NCBI GenBank assembly: GCA_026389675.1
Contig: JAPLHJ010000136.1
Coordinates: 1-8,750 of the forward strand
Source: Chloroflexota bacterium
GTDB lineage: Bacteria > Chloroflexota > Dehalococcoidia > GIF9 > UBA5629
Direction of reading: 5' to 3'
DNA length: 8,750 nucleotides
Position numbers and translations under genes: made by a program. This document shows, piece after piece, positions 1-5,934 of this stretch (within the stretch, counting starts at the first letter, position 1; every line of letters begins with the position of its first letter). Under the pieces are notes generated by a model. It made no database searches. It saw only the letters and a list, made by a program, of their open reading frames with translations, and was not told the origin of the DNA.

Positions 1-2
1 CC

Positions 3-566
3 GGGGCGTTAACTCCTGAGCAAATGGATCAGGCCAGGCAGCAATTAGCCGCCATGCCGGCGCACCCTTTCTGGTTTATCTTGATACTCTCCCTCATTGC
101 CGGCACCACGGTGAACGCGGTCGCTGGCTTCGGTGAAGAGCTTGGCTGGCGGGGCTTCCTGGTTAAGGAGCTCAGCTTCATGGGCTTCTGGAAATCCTCG
201 GCGCTGATCGGGTTTATCTGGGGAGTATGGCACGCTCCCCTCATACTGCTGGGGCTCAATTACCCCCACCATCCTTACCTCGGCATCCTCGTAATGACGG
301 GTTGGACGATCGTCATGGCGCCCGTCTTCAGCTATATACGGCTTAAGGCAAAATCCGTTATTGCCGCGGCCATTTTTCACGGCACCATAAATGCCGTCCC
401 CGGCCTGGCGGTGGTACTGCTGACGGGAGGCGATGAACTGACAGTGGGTATAACCGGCCTGGCCGGGTTCGTAGCTTTCATTATAGTAGACCTGTCGCTG
501 TTCATCTTTGACAGGTTTATTACAAGGGAGCGGGTCGGCACTATTTTAAGCAGCTTACCTGATTAA
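3..566 (+). CDS. CPBP-family intramembrane metalloprotease, C-terminal part
   Basis: This is the 3' part of a CPBP (CAAX protease and bacteriocin-processing / Abi) membrane protease gene. The frame is open to the left edge, so the ATG at 24 is probably an internal methionine and the true start lies outside the window. All three family motifs are visible: the EExxxR motif in GEELGWRGFL (residues about 38-47 counted from that methionine), the second motif with its histidine in GVWHAPLI, and the third histidine in FHGTINA. These sit between hydrophobic segments, as expected for a multi-pass integral membrane protein with a glutamate/histidine active site. Bacterial members have varied or unknown substrates, so no specific role can be given. 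A final hydrophobic segment and a short charged tail end the protein 18 bases before the CCA-enzyme gene, which it may be co-transcribed with. Family assignment is firm; full length and substrate are unknown. Confidence 0.88.
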   Translation, partial: GALTPEQMDQARQQLAAMPAHPFWFILILSLIAGTTVNAVAGFGEELGWRGFLVKELSFMGFWKSSALIGFIWGVWHAPLILLGLNYPHHPYLGILVMTGWTIVMAPVFSYIRLKAKSVIAAAIFHGTINAVPGLAVVLLTGGDELTVGITGLAGFVAFIIVDLSLFIFDRFITRERVGTILSSLPD

Positions 567-584
567 GTTTATTTATGATCGCAG

Positions 585-1856
585 ATGCATAATAACCTGA
601 CTGCTAAAATCGAAGCAAGGCTGCCCGGGCCGGTAACCCAGCTGGTAAGAACGGTTGGCAGAACAGCCGCCCGCTATGGCTTTAACAGCTACTTAGTGGG
701 CGGCATTGTACGAGACATCCTGCTCAACCGGCCTTCCGCAGATATCGATATTATGATCGATGGCGACGCTATCAAGCTGGCGCGGGCCATAGCTGACAAT
801 GCCGGTGCAAGGCTATTTGTCCACAAAGCTTTTGGACCAGCCCGCTTCGATCTTGAAGAGTATCGCATAGACCTGTCAACCTGCCGCAGTGAATCTTACG
901 ACCGCCCCGGCGCGCTTCCCCGGGTGAAGCCTGGCGACATCTGTGATGATCTACTGCGGCGGGATTTCAGCATCAACGCGATGGCCCTCTGTATCAACCC
1001 CACAGATTTCGGCGTGCTTACAGATTTGTACGGCGGTGTAGCTGACCTGGAGGGAAGGGTCATCCGTGTCATGCACGACAGGAGTTTTGAGGACGATGCC
1101 ACGCGCATCATGCGCGCTGTACGTTACGAGCAAAGGCTGAACTTCAAATTAGAGAGGAAAACGGCCCGGCTGCTCAGGCGCGACATCGATATGCTGGATT
1201 CTATCAGCGGCGACCGCTTAAAACACGAGGTACTGCTGTGGCTGACGGAACAAAGGCCCGGCGGCATTATCAGGCGTGCCGGGCAGCTTGGTGTTTTACG
1301 GAAGCTTCATCCCTCCCTCCAATGGGACCGCCAGATGCAAACCGCCTTCCGGCGCGCTGCAAAGATACCTGATAGCGCTTCAGCCAACCTCATATATTTC
1401 TGCCTGATGGCCTATCAAATGGGCGAGGGTGCGCTGTACGAACTATTGCAAAGGCTGAACCTGCTTGGGAGCAAATACGACTTACTCAGCCACCAATGCC
1501 TAGCCCTAAAAAGCAGGCTCCCGCAATTAGACCGGCCGCTGATTAAGAACTCGGAGATATTTTCGCTGGTGAAAGATGTGGAACCGCCGGCAGTACAAGT
1601 GAACTGGCTTTATCCCAACCCATTAGCCGTACGCAGGAACCTGCGCCTCTACCTTGGAAAGCTGATGCACATTAAAACCTCGGTCACCGGCAATGACCTT
1701 GTACAGTGGGGATTAAAACAGGGTCCCGGAGTAGGAACGGTATTAAATAAACTGCTGGTAGCAAGGCTGGACGGCGAGGTCAACACAAGGGCTGAAGAGG
1801 AAAACAAAACGAGGGCTGAAGAGGAAAAGCTGGCAAGACGCCTGGCAGCTATCTAA
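585..1856 (+). CDS. cca: CCA-adding enzyme / poly(A) polymerase family nucleotidyltransferase
   Basis: A class II tRNA nucleotidyltransferase of 423 residues, predicted to add or repair the 3' CCA of tRNAs in the cytoplasm using CTP and ATP. Motif A is clear: YLVGGIVRD (36-44) followed by the metal-binding DID (Asp53 and Asp55). Motif B with its flexible region is RRDFSINAMA (125-134), and the neck/base-recognition segment is FEDDATRIMRAVRY (168-181), containing the EDxxR-type motif. No HD phosphohydrolase motif was noticed in the C-terminal half. Sequence cannot decide whether it adds CCA, only A (with a separate CC enzyme elsewhere), or acts as poly(A) polymerase; CCA addition is the default. 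The ATG at 585 has no Shine-Dalgarno sequence, and an upstream ATG at 575 leads to a stop after five codons. The C-terminus ends in a duplicated acidic/basic stretch. Confidence 0.9.
   Translation: MHNNLTAKIEARLPGPVTQLVRTVGRTAARYGFNSYLVGGIVRDILLNRPSADIDIMIDGDAIKLARAIADNAGARLFVHKAFGPARFDLEEYRIDLSTCRSESYDRPGALPRVKPGDICDDLLRRDFSINAMALCINPTDFGVLTDLYGGVADLEGRVIRVMHDRSFEDDATRIMRAVRYEQRLNFKLERKTARLLRRDIDMLDSISGDRLKHEVLLWLTEQRPGGIIRRAGQLGVLRKLHPSLQWDRQMQTAFRRAAKIPDSASANLIYFCLMAYQMGEGALYELLQRLNLLGSKYDLLSHQCLALKSRLPQLDRPLIKNSEIFSLVKDVEPPAVQVNWLYPNPLAVRRNLRLYLGKLMHIKTSVTGNDLVQWGLKQGPGVGTVLNKLLVARLDGEVNTRAEEENKTRAEEEKLARRLAAI
1782..1829 (+). repeat. 24-bp imperfect tandem duplication at the 3' end of the CCA-enzyme gene
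   Basis: Positions 1782-1805 and 1806-1829 match at 21 of 24 bases, with an uninterrupted core of 17 identical bases. In the protein this gives two successive TRAEEE units near residues 401-415, a highly charged and probably helical tail outside the catalytic core. The frame is kept. It looks like a simple in-frame duplication by slippage. Confidence 0.8.
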
Positions 1857-1963
1857 AAATGCCAGTGGAACATAGGCGCCAGCATGCCCAGCAACAGCAG
1901 CCCTTCCTCTATCCACTTTATTTTTCTGCCTGCCGGTTTGGGGGTTTCAATCTCCTGCTTCAT
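1853..1963 (-). CDS. candidate small membrane protein downstream of ispE (36 aa)
   Basis: An ATG at 1963-1961, overlapping the last codons of ispE by 17 bases, opens a 36-codon frame ending in TAG at 1855-1853. It starts MKQEIETPKPAGRKIKW, a charged proline-containing head, and continues with EEGLLLLGMLAPMFHWHF, a short hydrophobic stretch that could sit in or on the membrane. AAGGG directly abuts the ATG, which is too close for a normal ribosome binding site, so translation would have to be coupled to ispE termination. It overlaps the end of the convergent CCA-enzyme gene by four bases and fills almost the whole intergenic gap. I do not recognise the family. A chance frame is possible because it is very short; the head-plus-hydrophobic layout and the stop-start overlap are the only support. 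Confidence 0.35.
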   Translation of the reverse strand: MKQEIETPKPAGRKIKWIEEGLLLLGMLAPMFHWHF

Positions 1964-2810
1964 CCCTTGTTACGCTCCGCACTAAAGTAGCATCCATTTT
2001 CACAAGCGACAATTTTTGGTGTACGTCCAGGGCAGCTTGCCGACTATCGAACATGCAGAATAAATAAGGCCCGGAGCCGGACAGGTGGATTTCACCTGCG
2101 CCCGCCTTCTCCATTGCCTCCCGGTACCGTTTCAGACCGCTATATGCCACTTCGGTAAGCCTATCAAAGGTATTATAAAACATACCCGCTCCAGTTCTAC
2201 CCGTCTTCAACAGTTCAACAGCGCCGGCAGCCAGGCCGCCGCTGCTGTAGTGCCCGGGTTTGAGCATACCGTAAAGCACGGCGGTCTTGTTCGCAGGCAC
2301 GGCAATGACTGGTTTAAGCAATACAAACCAGGCGCTCGCTATATCCGGCAAAGGTGTTATTTTTTCCCCGCGGCCCAGTTCCAGGCAGGTACCCCCGTAA
2401 ATGAAAAAGGGCACATCCGAACCGACTCCTGCCCCGATTTCAGCCAGCTTTTCAGCAGCCAGGCCGAGTCCCCAGAGCCTGTTCAATCCCTTCAGCGCAG
2501 CCGCCGCGTCGCTGCTCCCACCTCCTAACCCGGCAGCCACAGGGATTTCTTTCTCGAGTGCTATCCTGGCTCCCATTTTTGACCCCGTGGCCTGACGCAG
2601 GGCCTGGGCAGCCTTCACAACCAGGTTGTCATTGGCCTGCAGTCCCGGTATAGAGCAGGAGAATTCAATCTCATCGGCAGCTTCAAAAGTCAAAACGTCA
2701 TGAAGGCCAATAGTCTGCATGATACTGGCGATCTCGTGGTAATCGTCCTGCCGCCTGCCCAGCACCTCCAGTACCAGGTTGACCTTGGCGTACGCCCTGA
2801 GCGTCAGCAC
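1947..2810 (-). CDS. ispE: 4-diphosphocytidyl-2-C-methyl-D-erythritol kinase
   Basis: GHMP-family kinase of the MEP (non-mevalonate) isoprenoid pathway. It phosphorylates the 2-hydroxyl of CDP-methylerythritol with ATP, in the cytoplasm. With the GTG start at 2810 it has 287 residues, normal for the family. Visible signatures are AYAKVNL with the active-site lysine (residue 9), the DDYHE segment (22-26), the glycine-rich ATP loop PVAAGLGGGSSDAA (90-103), GSDVPFF with the catalytic aspartate (132), and the C-terminal GHMP motif HLSGSGP (242-248). The GTG at 2810 was chosen because it places the lysine motif at the usual distance from the N-terminus and overlaps the rsmA stop in a GTGCTGA arrangement, typical of translational coupling. 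A longer reading from a GTG at 2846 would add 12 residues inside rsmA. A purine-rich AGGCGG lies about 12 bases upstream of the preferred start. It is cotranscribed with rsmA. Confidence 0.95.
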   Translation of the reverse strand: MLTLRAYAKVNLVLEVLGRRQDDYHEIASIMQTIGLHDVLTFEAADEIEFSCSIPGLQANDNLVVKAAQALRQATGSKMGARIALEKEIPVAAGLGGGSSDAAAALKGLNRLWGLGLAAEKLAEIGAGVGSDVPFFIYGGTCLELGRGEKITPLPDIASAWFVLLKPVIAVPANKTAVLYGMLKPGHYSSGGLAAGAVELLKTGRTGAGMFYNTFDRLTEVAYSGLKRYREAMEKAGAGEIHLSGSGPYLFCMFDSRQAALDVHQKLSLVKMDATLVRSVTRDEAGD

Positions 2811-3655
2811 GGGGCGCTGCCCGCCTGGCGGTATAAGGCCGACCACTCATCCAGGGTCAGCGTACCCGGCCTCCTGCGCGAATCGATGCCCGCCCGCACA
2901 AGTATTTCTTCAGCCGCCGCAGGTTCCAAACGCAACCCGATTGCCAGCGAGTTATGCAACTGCTTGCGCGGGGCGCCGAACCCGGCATGCACCAGTTCCA
3001 GAAATCCTTCAACGTTGCCGACTTCCACGGCCGGCCGCTCCAGCATATCGAACCTAACCACGGCAGAATCAACTTTCGGCGCCGGATAAAAGCAGTCGGC
3101 CGGCACGCGGAGGACTATTTTCGGAATGCTGAAAAGGCGCATGCTGACAGCTAAGAAGCCCATCGCTCCCGGCTTCGCCGTTACATCGCGGGCCACCTCC
3201 TCCTGCATCATAATGACCATCAGCGACGGCCTCAGCCCAGCCTGCATGAAATAGCGCAGGACAGGCGAAGTGATATAGTAAGGGATATTAGCTACCACCT
3301 TATATTTTGCACCTTTGCTCAAAGCGGTTATACCAAGGCTAAGGATATCAGCATTGATGATATCGATATTGCTGAACCTGGACAGCCTGTTTCTCAGACG
3401 CCCGGCCAGGCCGTCGTCCAGTTCAACAGCCACCACCTTGCCGGCATGTGCGGCGAGCTTCTCCGTAAGTATACCGAGGCCGGGACCCACCTCTATAACC
3501 GTATCACCGGCCGACAATGCGGCAGCCTCGACTATACTATCTCTTATATCTTCGTTTACAAGGAAGTTCTGGCCCAAGCTTTTTTTTGCTTTCAGGCCTG
3601 CGCCTTTGAGCTGGCCACGGACTTTAGCGGTTGAATCTCTGGCTTTATGAGGCAA
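2804..3655 (-). CDS. rsmA: 16S rRNA (adenine1518-N6/adenine1519-N6)-dimethyltransferase
   Basis: RsmA/KsgA dimethylates two adjacent adenines in the 3'-terminal hairpin of 16S rRNA, using S-adenosylmethionine, late in 30S assembly. Nearly every family signature is present in the 283 residues: SLGQNF (26-31), the SAM-binding EVGPGLGILTEKLA (55-68), ELDDGLA (78-84) with the ribose-binding acidic residue, ADIL (102-105), the catalytic NIPYYI (123-128), MMQEEVA (149-155), FYPAPKVDSAVV (189-200) and RKQLHNSL (230-237). The start is a TTG at 3655; no ATG or GTG lies between the upstream region and SLGQNF. This leaves about 25 residues ahead of the first motif, slightly more than usual. Only a weak purine stretch (GAAAG) precedes it. 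The gene begins 27 bases after the predicted SRP RNA 3' end and has no separate promoter that I can see. It overlaps ispE at its 3' end. Confidence 0.96.
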   Translation of the reverse strand: MPHKARDSTAKVRGQLKGAGLKAKKSLGQNFLVNEDIRDSIVEAAALSAGDTVIEVGPGLGILTEKLAAHAGKVVAVELDDGLAGRLRNRLSRFSNIDIINADILSLGITALSKGAKYKVVANIPYYITSPVLRYFMQAGLRPSLMVIMMQEEVARDVTAKPGAMGFLAVSMRLFSIPKIVLRVPADCFYPAPKVDSAVVRFDMLERPAVEVGNVEGFLELVHAGFGAPRKQLHNSLAIGLRLEPAAAEEILVRAGIDSRRRPGTLTLDEWSALYRQAGSAPC

Positions 3656-3671
3656 ATTCTTTCAGTTCACG

Positions 3672-3695
3672 AAAAAATAAGTGGGCCGTGCACCG
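3672..3695 (-). terminator. possible intrinsic terminator at the SRP RNA 3' end
   Basis: On the - strand the closing SRP helix ends in GCACGGCCC and is followed after two bases by TTATTTTTT (3680-3672). A U-run behind a GC-rich helix is what an intrinsic terminator needs. Here the helix would be either the long-range terminal stem of the SRP RNA or a short local GCCG/CGGC hairpin. Termination is probably partial, because rsmA starts 17 bases beyond the U-run and has no visible promoter of its own. Confidence 0.45.
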
Positions 3696-3950
3696 GCTGT
3701 CGATAGTGTTCTTCAGCTTACATCTGCCAGCCAGCTCCGGCCAGGCATACCTGCGTCACCCGGAGCTTACTATTTACCGCTGCTTCCTTCCGGACCTGAC
3801 GGGATTCATAGACCTCCGCCGCGCAAGACCCAACCCTCAACGCCACTTAACCGTTGCAGTTCTGAAAAACAGGACCTCGAACCGGTATTCAGCCCCGCTA
3901 TAGCGGATCTCGGGTACAGGGCACCGCTGGTTCCCCGCTTAGCACGGCCC
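3683..3950 (-). ncRNA. ffs: signal recognition particle RNA, large bacterial type (6S-like, Alu + S domain)
   Basis: This is the RNA scaffold of the signal recognition particle, which binds Ffh and targets nascent membrane proteins to FtsY. Positions 3800-3779 read GTCAGGTCCGGAAGGAAGC(AGC), the almost invariant helix 8 with a GGAA tetraloop and the Ffh-binding internal loop. The 5' end reads GGGCCGTGCTAAGCGGGG, then AGCGGTGCCCTGTA and ATCCGCTATAGCGGGG, which is the conserved Alu-domain core. The ends pair perfectly: GGGCCGTGC at 3950-3942 with GCACGGCCC at 3691-3683. Length is about 268 nt, as in Bacillus-, Deinococcus- and Chloroflexota-type SRP RNAs, and unlike the 114-nt 4.5S RNA. A further hairpin in the 3' half (AGCTCCGG with CCGGAGCT) belongs to the RNA's own fold. 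Ends were set from the terminal pairing and the promoter position. Reading frames crossing this segment are not genes. Confidence 0.96.
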
Positions 3951-3957
3951 AATTCAA

Positions 3958-3986
3958 ATACTACAATGTAACCTCCGACTTTTCAA
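3958..3986 (-). promoter_or_regulatory. sigma-70-type promoter of the SRP RNA gene
   Basis: On the - strand TTGAAA (3986-3981) and TAGTAT (3963-3958) are separated by exactly 17 bases. Seven bases separate the -10 box from the G at 3950, the first base of the paired SRP RNA end. Everything fits a promoter starting transcription at the mature 5' end. The -35 box lies directly after the stop codon of the upstream phosphoesterase gene, with no terminator between them. Confidence 0.75.
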
Positions 3987-3988
3987 GG

Positions 3989-4720
3989 TCAAATGCCCCA
4001 GGCGATGCGGCTAACCAGGAAGTCCGGCAGGTCCGCACGCTCCATCTTCTCCTGGGTAGCTGTCACATCATAGGTCACCCTGTAGTTGCGCAGCATCATT
4101 TCATCGGCATCGAAGATAAGGTAGGACGCCCGCGGTTCGCGGTCGCGTGGTTGCCCCACACTTCCCGGGTTGATTATCAGCCGGTTGTCCCCCATTACCA
4201 GCACATCGCCGTCGCGCAGGACGCTCCCGCTGACCTCAGCGCCGTCATGCTCGAAAAGGAATGGGACGTGCGTGTGCCCCACCAGGCAGAACCGCGTAGC
4301 GAAATAACGGAAATTATCGGCAGCCGTGAAAGAGTGCGAAATATATTCCCAGACAGGTTGCCTGGGGCTTCCGTGCACAATGGTAAAATCGTCCTCAACC
4401 AACAGGTCGGGCAACCCCGACAGGAATTCCCTATCCTCTGCGCTCAACTGCCCGGCCGTCCAGCGGTTGGCCCTGGCCGCCTCGGAGCTGAAATCGCCGA
4501 CATCAATTTTACCCACCGCCGCCGAGTCGTGGTTGCCGCAAACGCAGACCGGGTCAAGCTGCTTGAGGAGTTTTATACAGGCTACCGGGTCCGGGCCGTA
4601 GCCCACTACATCCCCCAGGCACCAGGTATGCCCGAATCCGCCGTGGTTTTGCGCGTCCTCCAGTACTGCCTCGAAGGCCTCGAGGTTGCTGTGGATATCG
4701 GCAATAATGAGGTATTTCAT
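3989..4720 (-). CDS. YfcE-like calcineurin-type metallophosphoesterase
   Basis: A cytoplasmic dimetal phosphoesterase of 243 residues in the small bacterial YfcE/MJ0936-like group. The binuclear metal-site motifs occur in order: DIH (Asp8, His10), GD (36-37), GNHD (62-65), VHG (His116) and GHTH (148-151), followed by the NPGSVGQPRD segment typical of this subfamily. Relatives hydrolyse phosphodiesters or phosphoprotein/nucleotide substrates in vitro; the natural substrate cannot be told. The ATG at 4720 is chosen because the fold begins immediately with MKYLIIADIHSN. A longer in-frame reading from 4837 would add 39 residues without family resemblance and run across the promoter region and the start of the divergent gene. 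There is no Shine-Dalgarno sequence; an extended -10 box lies only 9 bases upstream, implying a nearly leaderless mRNA. Family sure, function open. Confidence 0.9.
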   Translation of the reverse strand: MKYLIIADIHSNLEAFEAVLEDAQNHGGFGHTWCLGDVVGYGPDPVACIKLLKQLDPVCVCGNHDSAAVGKIDVGDFSSEAARANRWTAGQLSAEDREFLSGLPDLLVEDDFTIVHGSPRQPVWEYISHSFTAADNFRYFATRFCLVGHTHVPFLFEHDGAEVSGSVLRDGDVLVMGDNRLIINPGSVGQPRDREPRASYLIFDADEMMLRNYRVTYDVTATQEKMERADLPDFLVSRIAWGI

Positions 4721-4729
4721 GGAGGGTAA

Positions 4730-4738
4730 ATTATAACA
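4730..4738 (-). promoter_or_regulatory. extended -10 promoter of the metallophosphoesterase gene
   Basis: The - strand reads TGTTATAAT (4738-4730), a perfect extended -10 element. No clear -35 box is seen at the usual distance. The element ends 9 bases before the ATG at 4720, so transcription should begin within about three bases of the start codon. The same nine bases occur before thiL. Confidence 0.65.
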
Positions 4739-4785
4739 TACACCTCTCGGACGGCTGTTTGTCTTACACACTACGGCAGGTGTAT
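4738..4785. promoter_or_regulatory. 8-bp inverted repeat spanning the divergent promoter region
   Basis: ATACACCT at 4738-4745 and AGGTGTAT at 4778-4785 are exact reverse complements, with 32 bases between. Their centres are 40 bases apart, about four helical turns. Each arm touches the -10 region of the gene it faces, so the two genes see the same half-site in the same relative place. This could be an operator for a shared regulator; it could also be chance or simply symmetric promoter sequence. Confidence 0.4.
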
Positions 4786-4788
4786 ATT
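4759..4788 (+). promoter_or_regulatory. possible promoter of the gamma-glutamylcyclotransferase-like gene
   Basis: TTGTCT (4759-4764) and TATATT (4783-4788) are separated by 18 bases, a moderate match to a sigma-70 promoter. The -10 box ends 13 bases before the ATG at 4802, so the leader would be only about six bases. An AGGGA at 4794-4798 looks like a ribosome binding site but would lie across the predicted transcription start, so one of the two assignments may be off. Confidence 0.45.
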
Positions 4789-4801
4789 TAACCAGGGAAC
4801 C

Positions 4802-5203
4802 ATGTACTATTTCGCCTACGCTTCCAATATGAACCACAAGCAGATGGCCGGGCGCTGCCCCGAGGCCAAATCTAAGGCTGTAGCCACTCTACCCAATTTC
4901 AAGCTGATCTTCACCGGGTATTCACGTCTGCGCAAGGGCGCGGTGGCCACCATCAGGGGCTCAAAGGGAGACAAGGTCATCGGCGCAGTTTATGAGATAA
5001 ACGAGGCCGGCCTGCGCAAGCTGGATAAACACGAAAACCACCCTGTCGACTACAAGCACCTCGACGTTCGCGTTTTCACCGACAGCGGCGAAGCTTACGA
5101 TGCTGTGACCTTCATTAAGGCCAGGCAGGAGGAAGAGGGTCAACCCTCGGCAGAATACCGCACCATCATACAACAGGGTTATCGCGACTGGGGCATCATC
5201 TGA
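4802..5203 (+). CDS. gamma-glutamylcyclotransferase-fold (AIG2/GGCT-like) protein
   Basis: A 133-residue cytoplasmic protein of the GGCT-like superfamily, whose members release 5-oxoproline from gamma-glutamyl amino acids or act on related gamma-glutamylamines. The N-terminus MYYFAYASNMN carries the family's substrate-binding Y-x-S-N loop (6-9). LDKHENHP contains the predicted catalytic glutamate (Glu78) at the expected place after the central GAVYEI strand. A tyrosine/tryptophan-containing tail (YRDWGII) closes the protein. Length suits a single-domain member. Substrate is unknown: glutathione metabolism is not indicated by any neighbour. It is divergent from the metallophosphoesterase and convergent with the cyclophilin gene, whose stop codon is only about ten bases away; no strong terminator lies in that gap. 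AGGGA precedes the ATG by three bases. Confidence 0.85.
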   Translation: MYYFAYASNMNHKQMAGRCPEAKSKAVATLPNFKLIFTGYSRLRKGAVATIRGSKGDKVIGAVYEINEAGLRKLDKHENHPVDYKHLDVRVFTDSGEAYDAVTFIKARQEEEGQPSAEYRTIIQQGYRDWGII

Positions 5204-5212
5204 GCCATCCGG

Positions 5213-5842
5213 CTAATTGCTTTCGGTAATAATTACTTCGTTCATTTTATCGCCGTTAACCAATTGTTTCAGCACGTCCATACCCTGTGTAAGCTGGCCG
5301 AAAACCGTGTGCTTACCGTTGAGGTGAGGCTGCGGGGCGTAACATATGAAGAACTGGCTGCCGTTGGTATTGGGCCCGGAATTGGCCATGGAAAGGCTGC
5401 CCTCCTGGTGTGTGCGTGAACTGAACTCATCCTGGAATTTGTATCCCGGGCCGCCTGAACCGGTGCCGGTAGGATCGCCCCCCTGTGCCATAAAGCCGGG
5501 GATTACGCGGTGGAAAGTCAGCCCGTTGTAAAACCCCTTGCGCGCCAGGGTAACGAAGCTATTTACGGTGACGGGGGCATCCTGCGGATATAGCTCCAGA
5601 GTCAGGTCGCCCTTGGCCGTCTTGATAACGGCGGTATATTTTGTATTTACATCGATAACCATGGGAATCGGTGAGTTATAGCTTTTGGCTGGCTGTGATG
5701 GCATTTTAATTACTCCTGTCAAAAACAATATTATTAACAATCCTGCAACCAGGACCGCTGCTGCCACGGGTATTATAATTTTCATATTCTGATACCAAAC
5801 TTTCTTTTGAACCTTATTTTTCCTGGCCTTCTTTTTCGACAT
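5213..5842 (-). CDS. membrane-anchored cyclophilin-type peptidyl-prolyl cis-trans isomerase
   Basis: A 209-residue PPIase that should speed proline isomerisation during protein folding outside the cytoplasmic membrane. A strongly basic head (MSKKKARKNK) precedes one hydrophobic anchor (about residues 23-43), giving a probable N-in, domain-out topology. No lipobox cysteine is present. The cyclophilin domain follows: TFHRVIPGF with the catalytic arginine (112), QGGDPTGTG, GSLSMANSGPNTNGSQFFI and HLNGKHTVFG (173-182). The tryptophan that binds cyclosporin in human cyclophilin A is replaced by histidine here, common in bacterial members. The ATG at 5842 is preferred; an earlier TTG at 5878 lies in the T-tract of the upstream terminator and has no ribosome site, whereas AAGGA at 5860-5856 precedes the ATG, though 13 bases away. 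Its promoter was not found; partial readthrough from the zinc-ribbon gene is possible. Confidence 0.92.
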   Translation of the reverse strand: MSKKKARKNKVQKKVWYQNMKIIIPVAAAVLVAGLLIILFLTGVIKMPSQPAKSYNSPIPMVIDVNTKYTAVIKTAKGDLTLELYPQDAPVTVNSFVTLARKGFYNGLTFHRVIPGFMAQGGDPTGTGSGGPGYKFQDEFSSRTHQEGSLSMANSGPNTNGSQFFICYAPQPHLNGKHTVFGQLTQGMDVLKQLVNGDKMNEVIITESN

Positions 5843-5876
5843 ATAGCTTACATCGTCCTTAAGATCTTTTATTTTC

Positions 5877-5905
5877 AAAAATAGAGTGCCGCAAAGGCGG
5901 CACTC
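5877..5905 (-). terminator. intrinsic terminator after the zinc-ribbon gene
   Basis: A perfect 9-bp stem (GAGTGCCGC at 5905-5897 on the - strand with GCGGCACTC at 5892-5884) closes a 4-base loop and is followed by TATTTTTG (5883-5876). It lies 30 bases after the stop of the zinc-ribbon gene and just before the cyclophilin gene. It is the clearest intrinsic terminator in the window. On the + strand no T-run follows, so it works only leftward. Confidence 0.85.
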
Positions 5906-5934
5906 CTCAGGATTATTTTACCAAATCCCTGAAT

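Noticed and set aside
1859..1990. A 43-codon + strand frame after the CCA-enzyme gene
   Set aside because: It has no ribosome site, is glutamine/proline/leucine-rich without pattern, and runs into the ispE end; the - strand candidate is more coherent.
2085..2528. A 147-codon + strand frame opposite ispE
   Set aside because: ispE on the other strand carries all GHMP kinase motifs; this frame is an antisense shadow.
3729..3772. Strong hairpin AGCTCCGG/CCGGAGCT as a separate terminator
   Set aside because: It lies inside the SRP RNA, where a comparable hairpin is part of the fold of large bacterial SRP RNAs, and it is not followed by a U-run.
3631..3971. Two + strand frames of 90 and 96 codons across the region between rsmA and the phosphoesterase gene
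   Set aside because: They run antisense across a well-supported SRP RNA gene with paired ends and the invariant helix 8; the translations show no family resemblance.
4151..4729. A 192-codon + strand frame opposite the metallophosphoesterase
   Set aside because: The - strand reading has all metallophosphoesterase motifs; the + strand translation has none and is the usual antisense shadow of a GC-rich gene.
4721..4837. N-terminal extension of the metallophosphoesterase to 282 residues
   Set aside because: The extra 39 residues cross the divergent promoter region and the start of the cyclotransferase-like gene and do not resemble the family, whose fold begins at MKYLIIADIH.
5203..5225. Short AGCC/GGCT stem between the convergent cyclotransferase-like and cyclophilin genes as a terminator
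   Set aside because: The stem has only four base pairs and no clear T-run follows on either strand.
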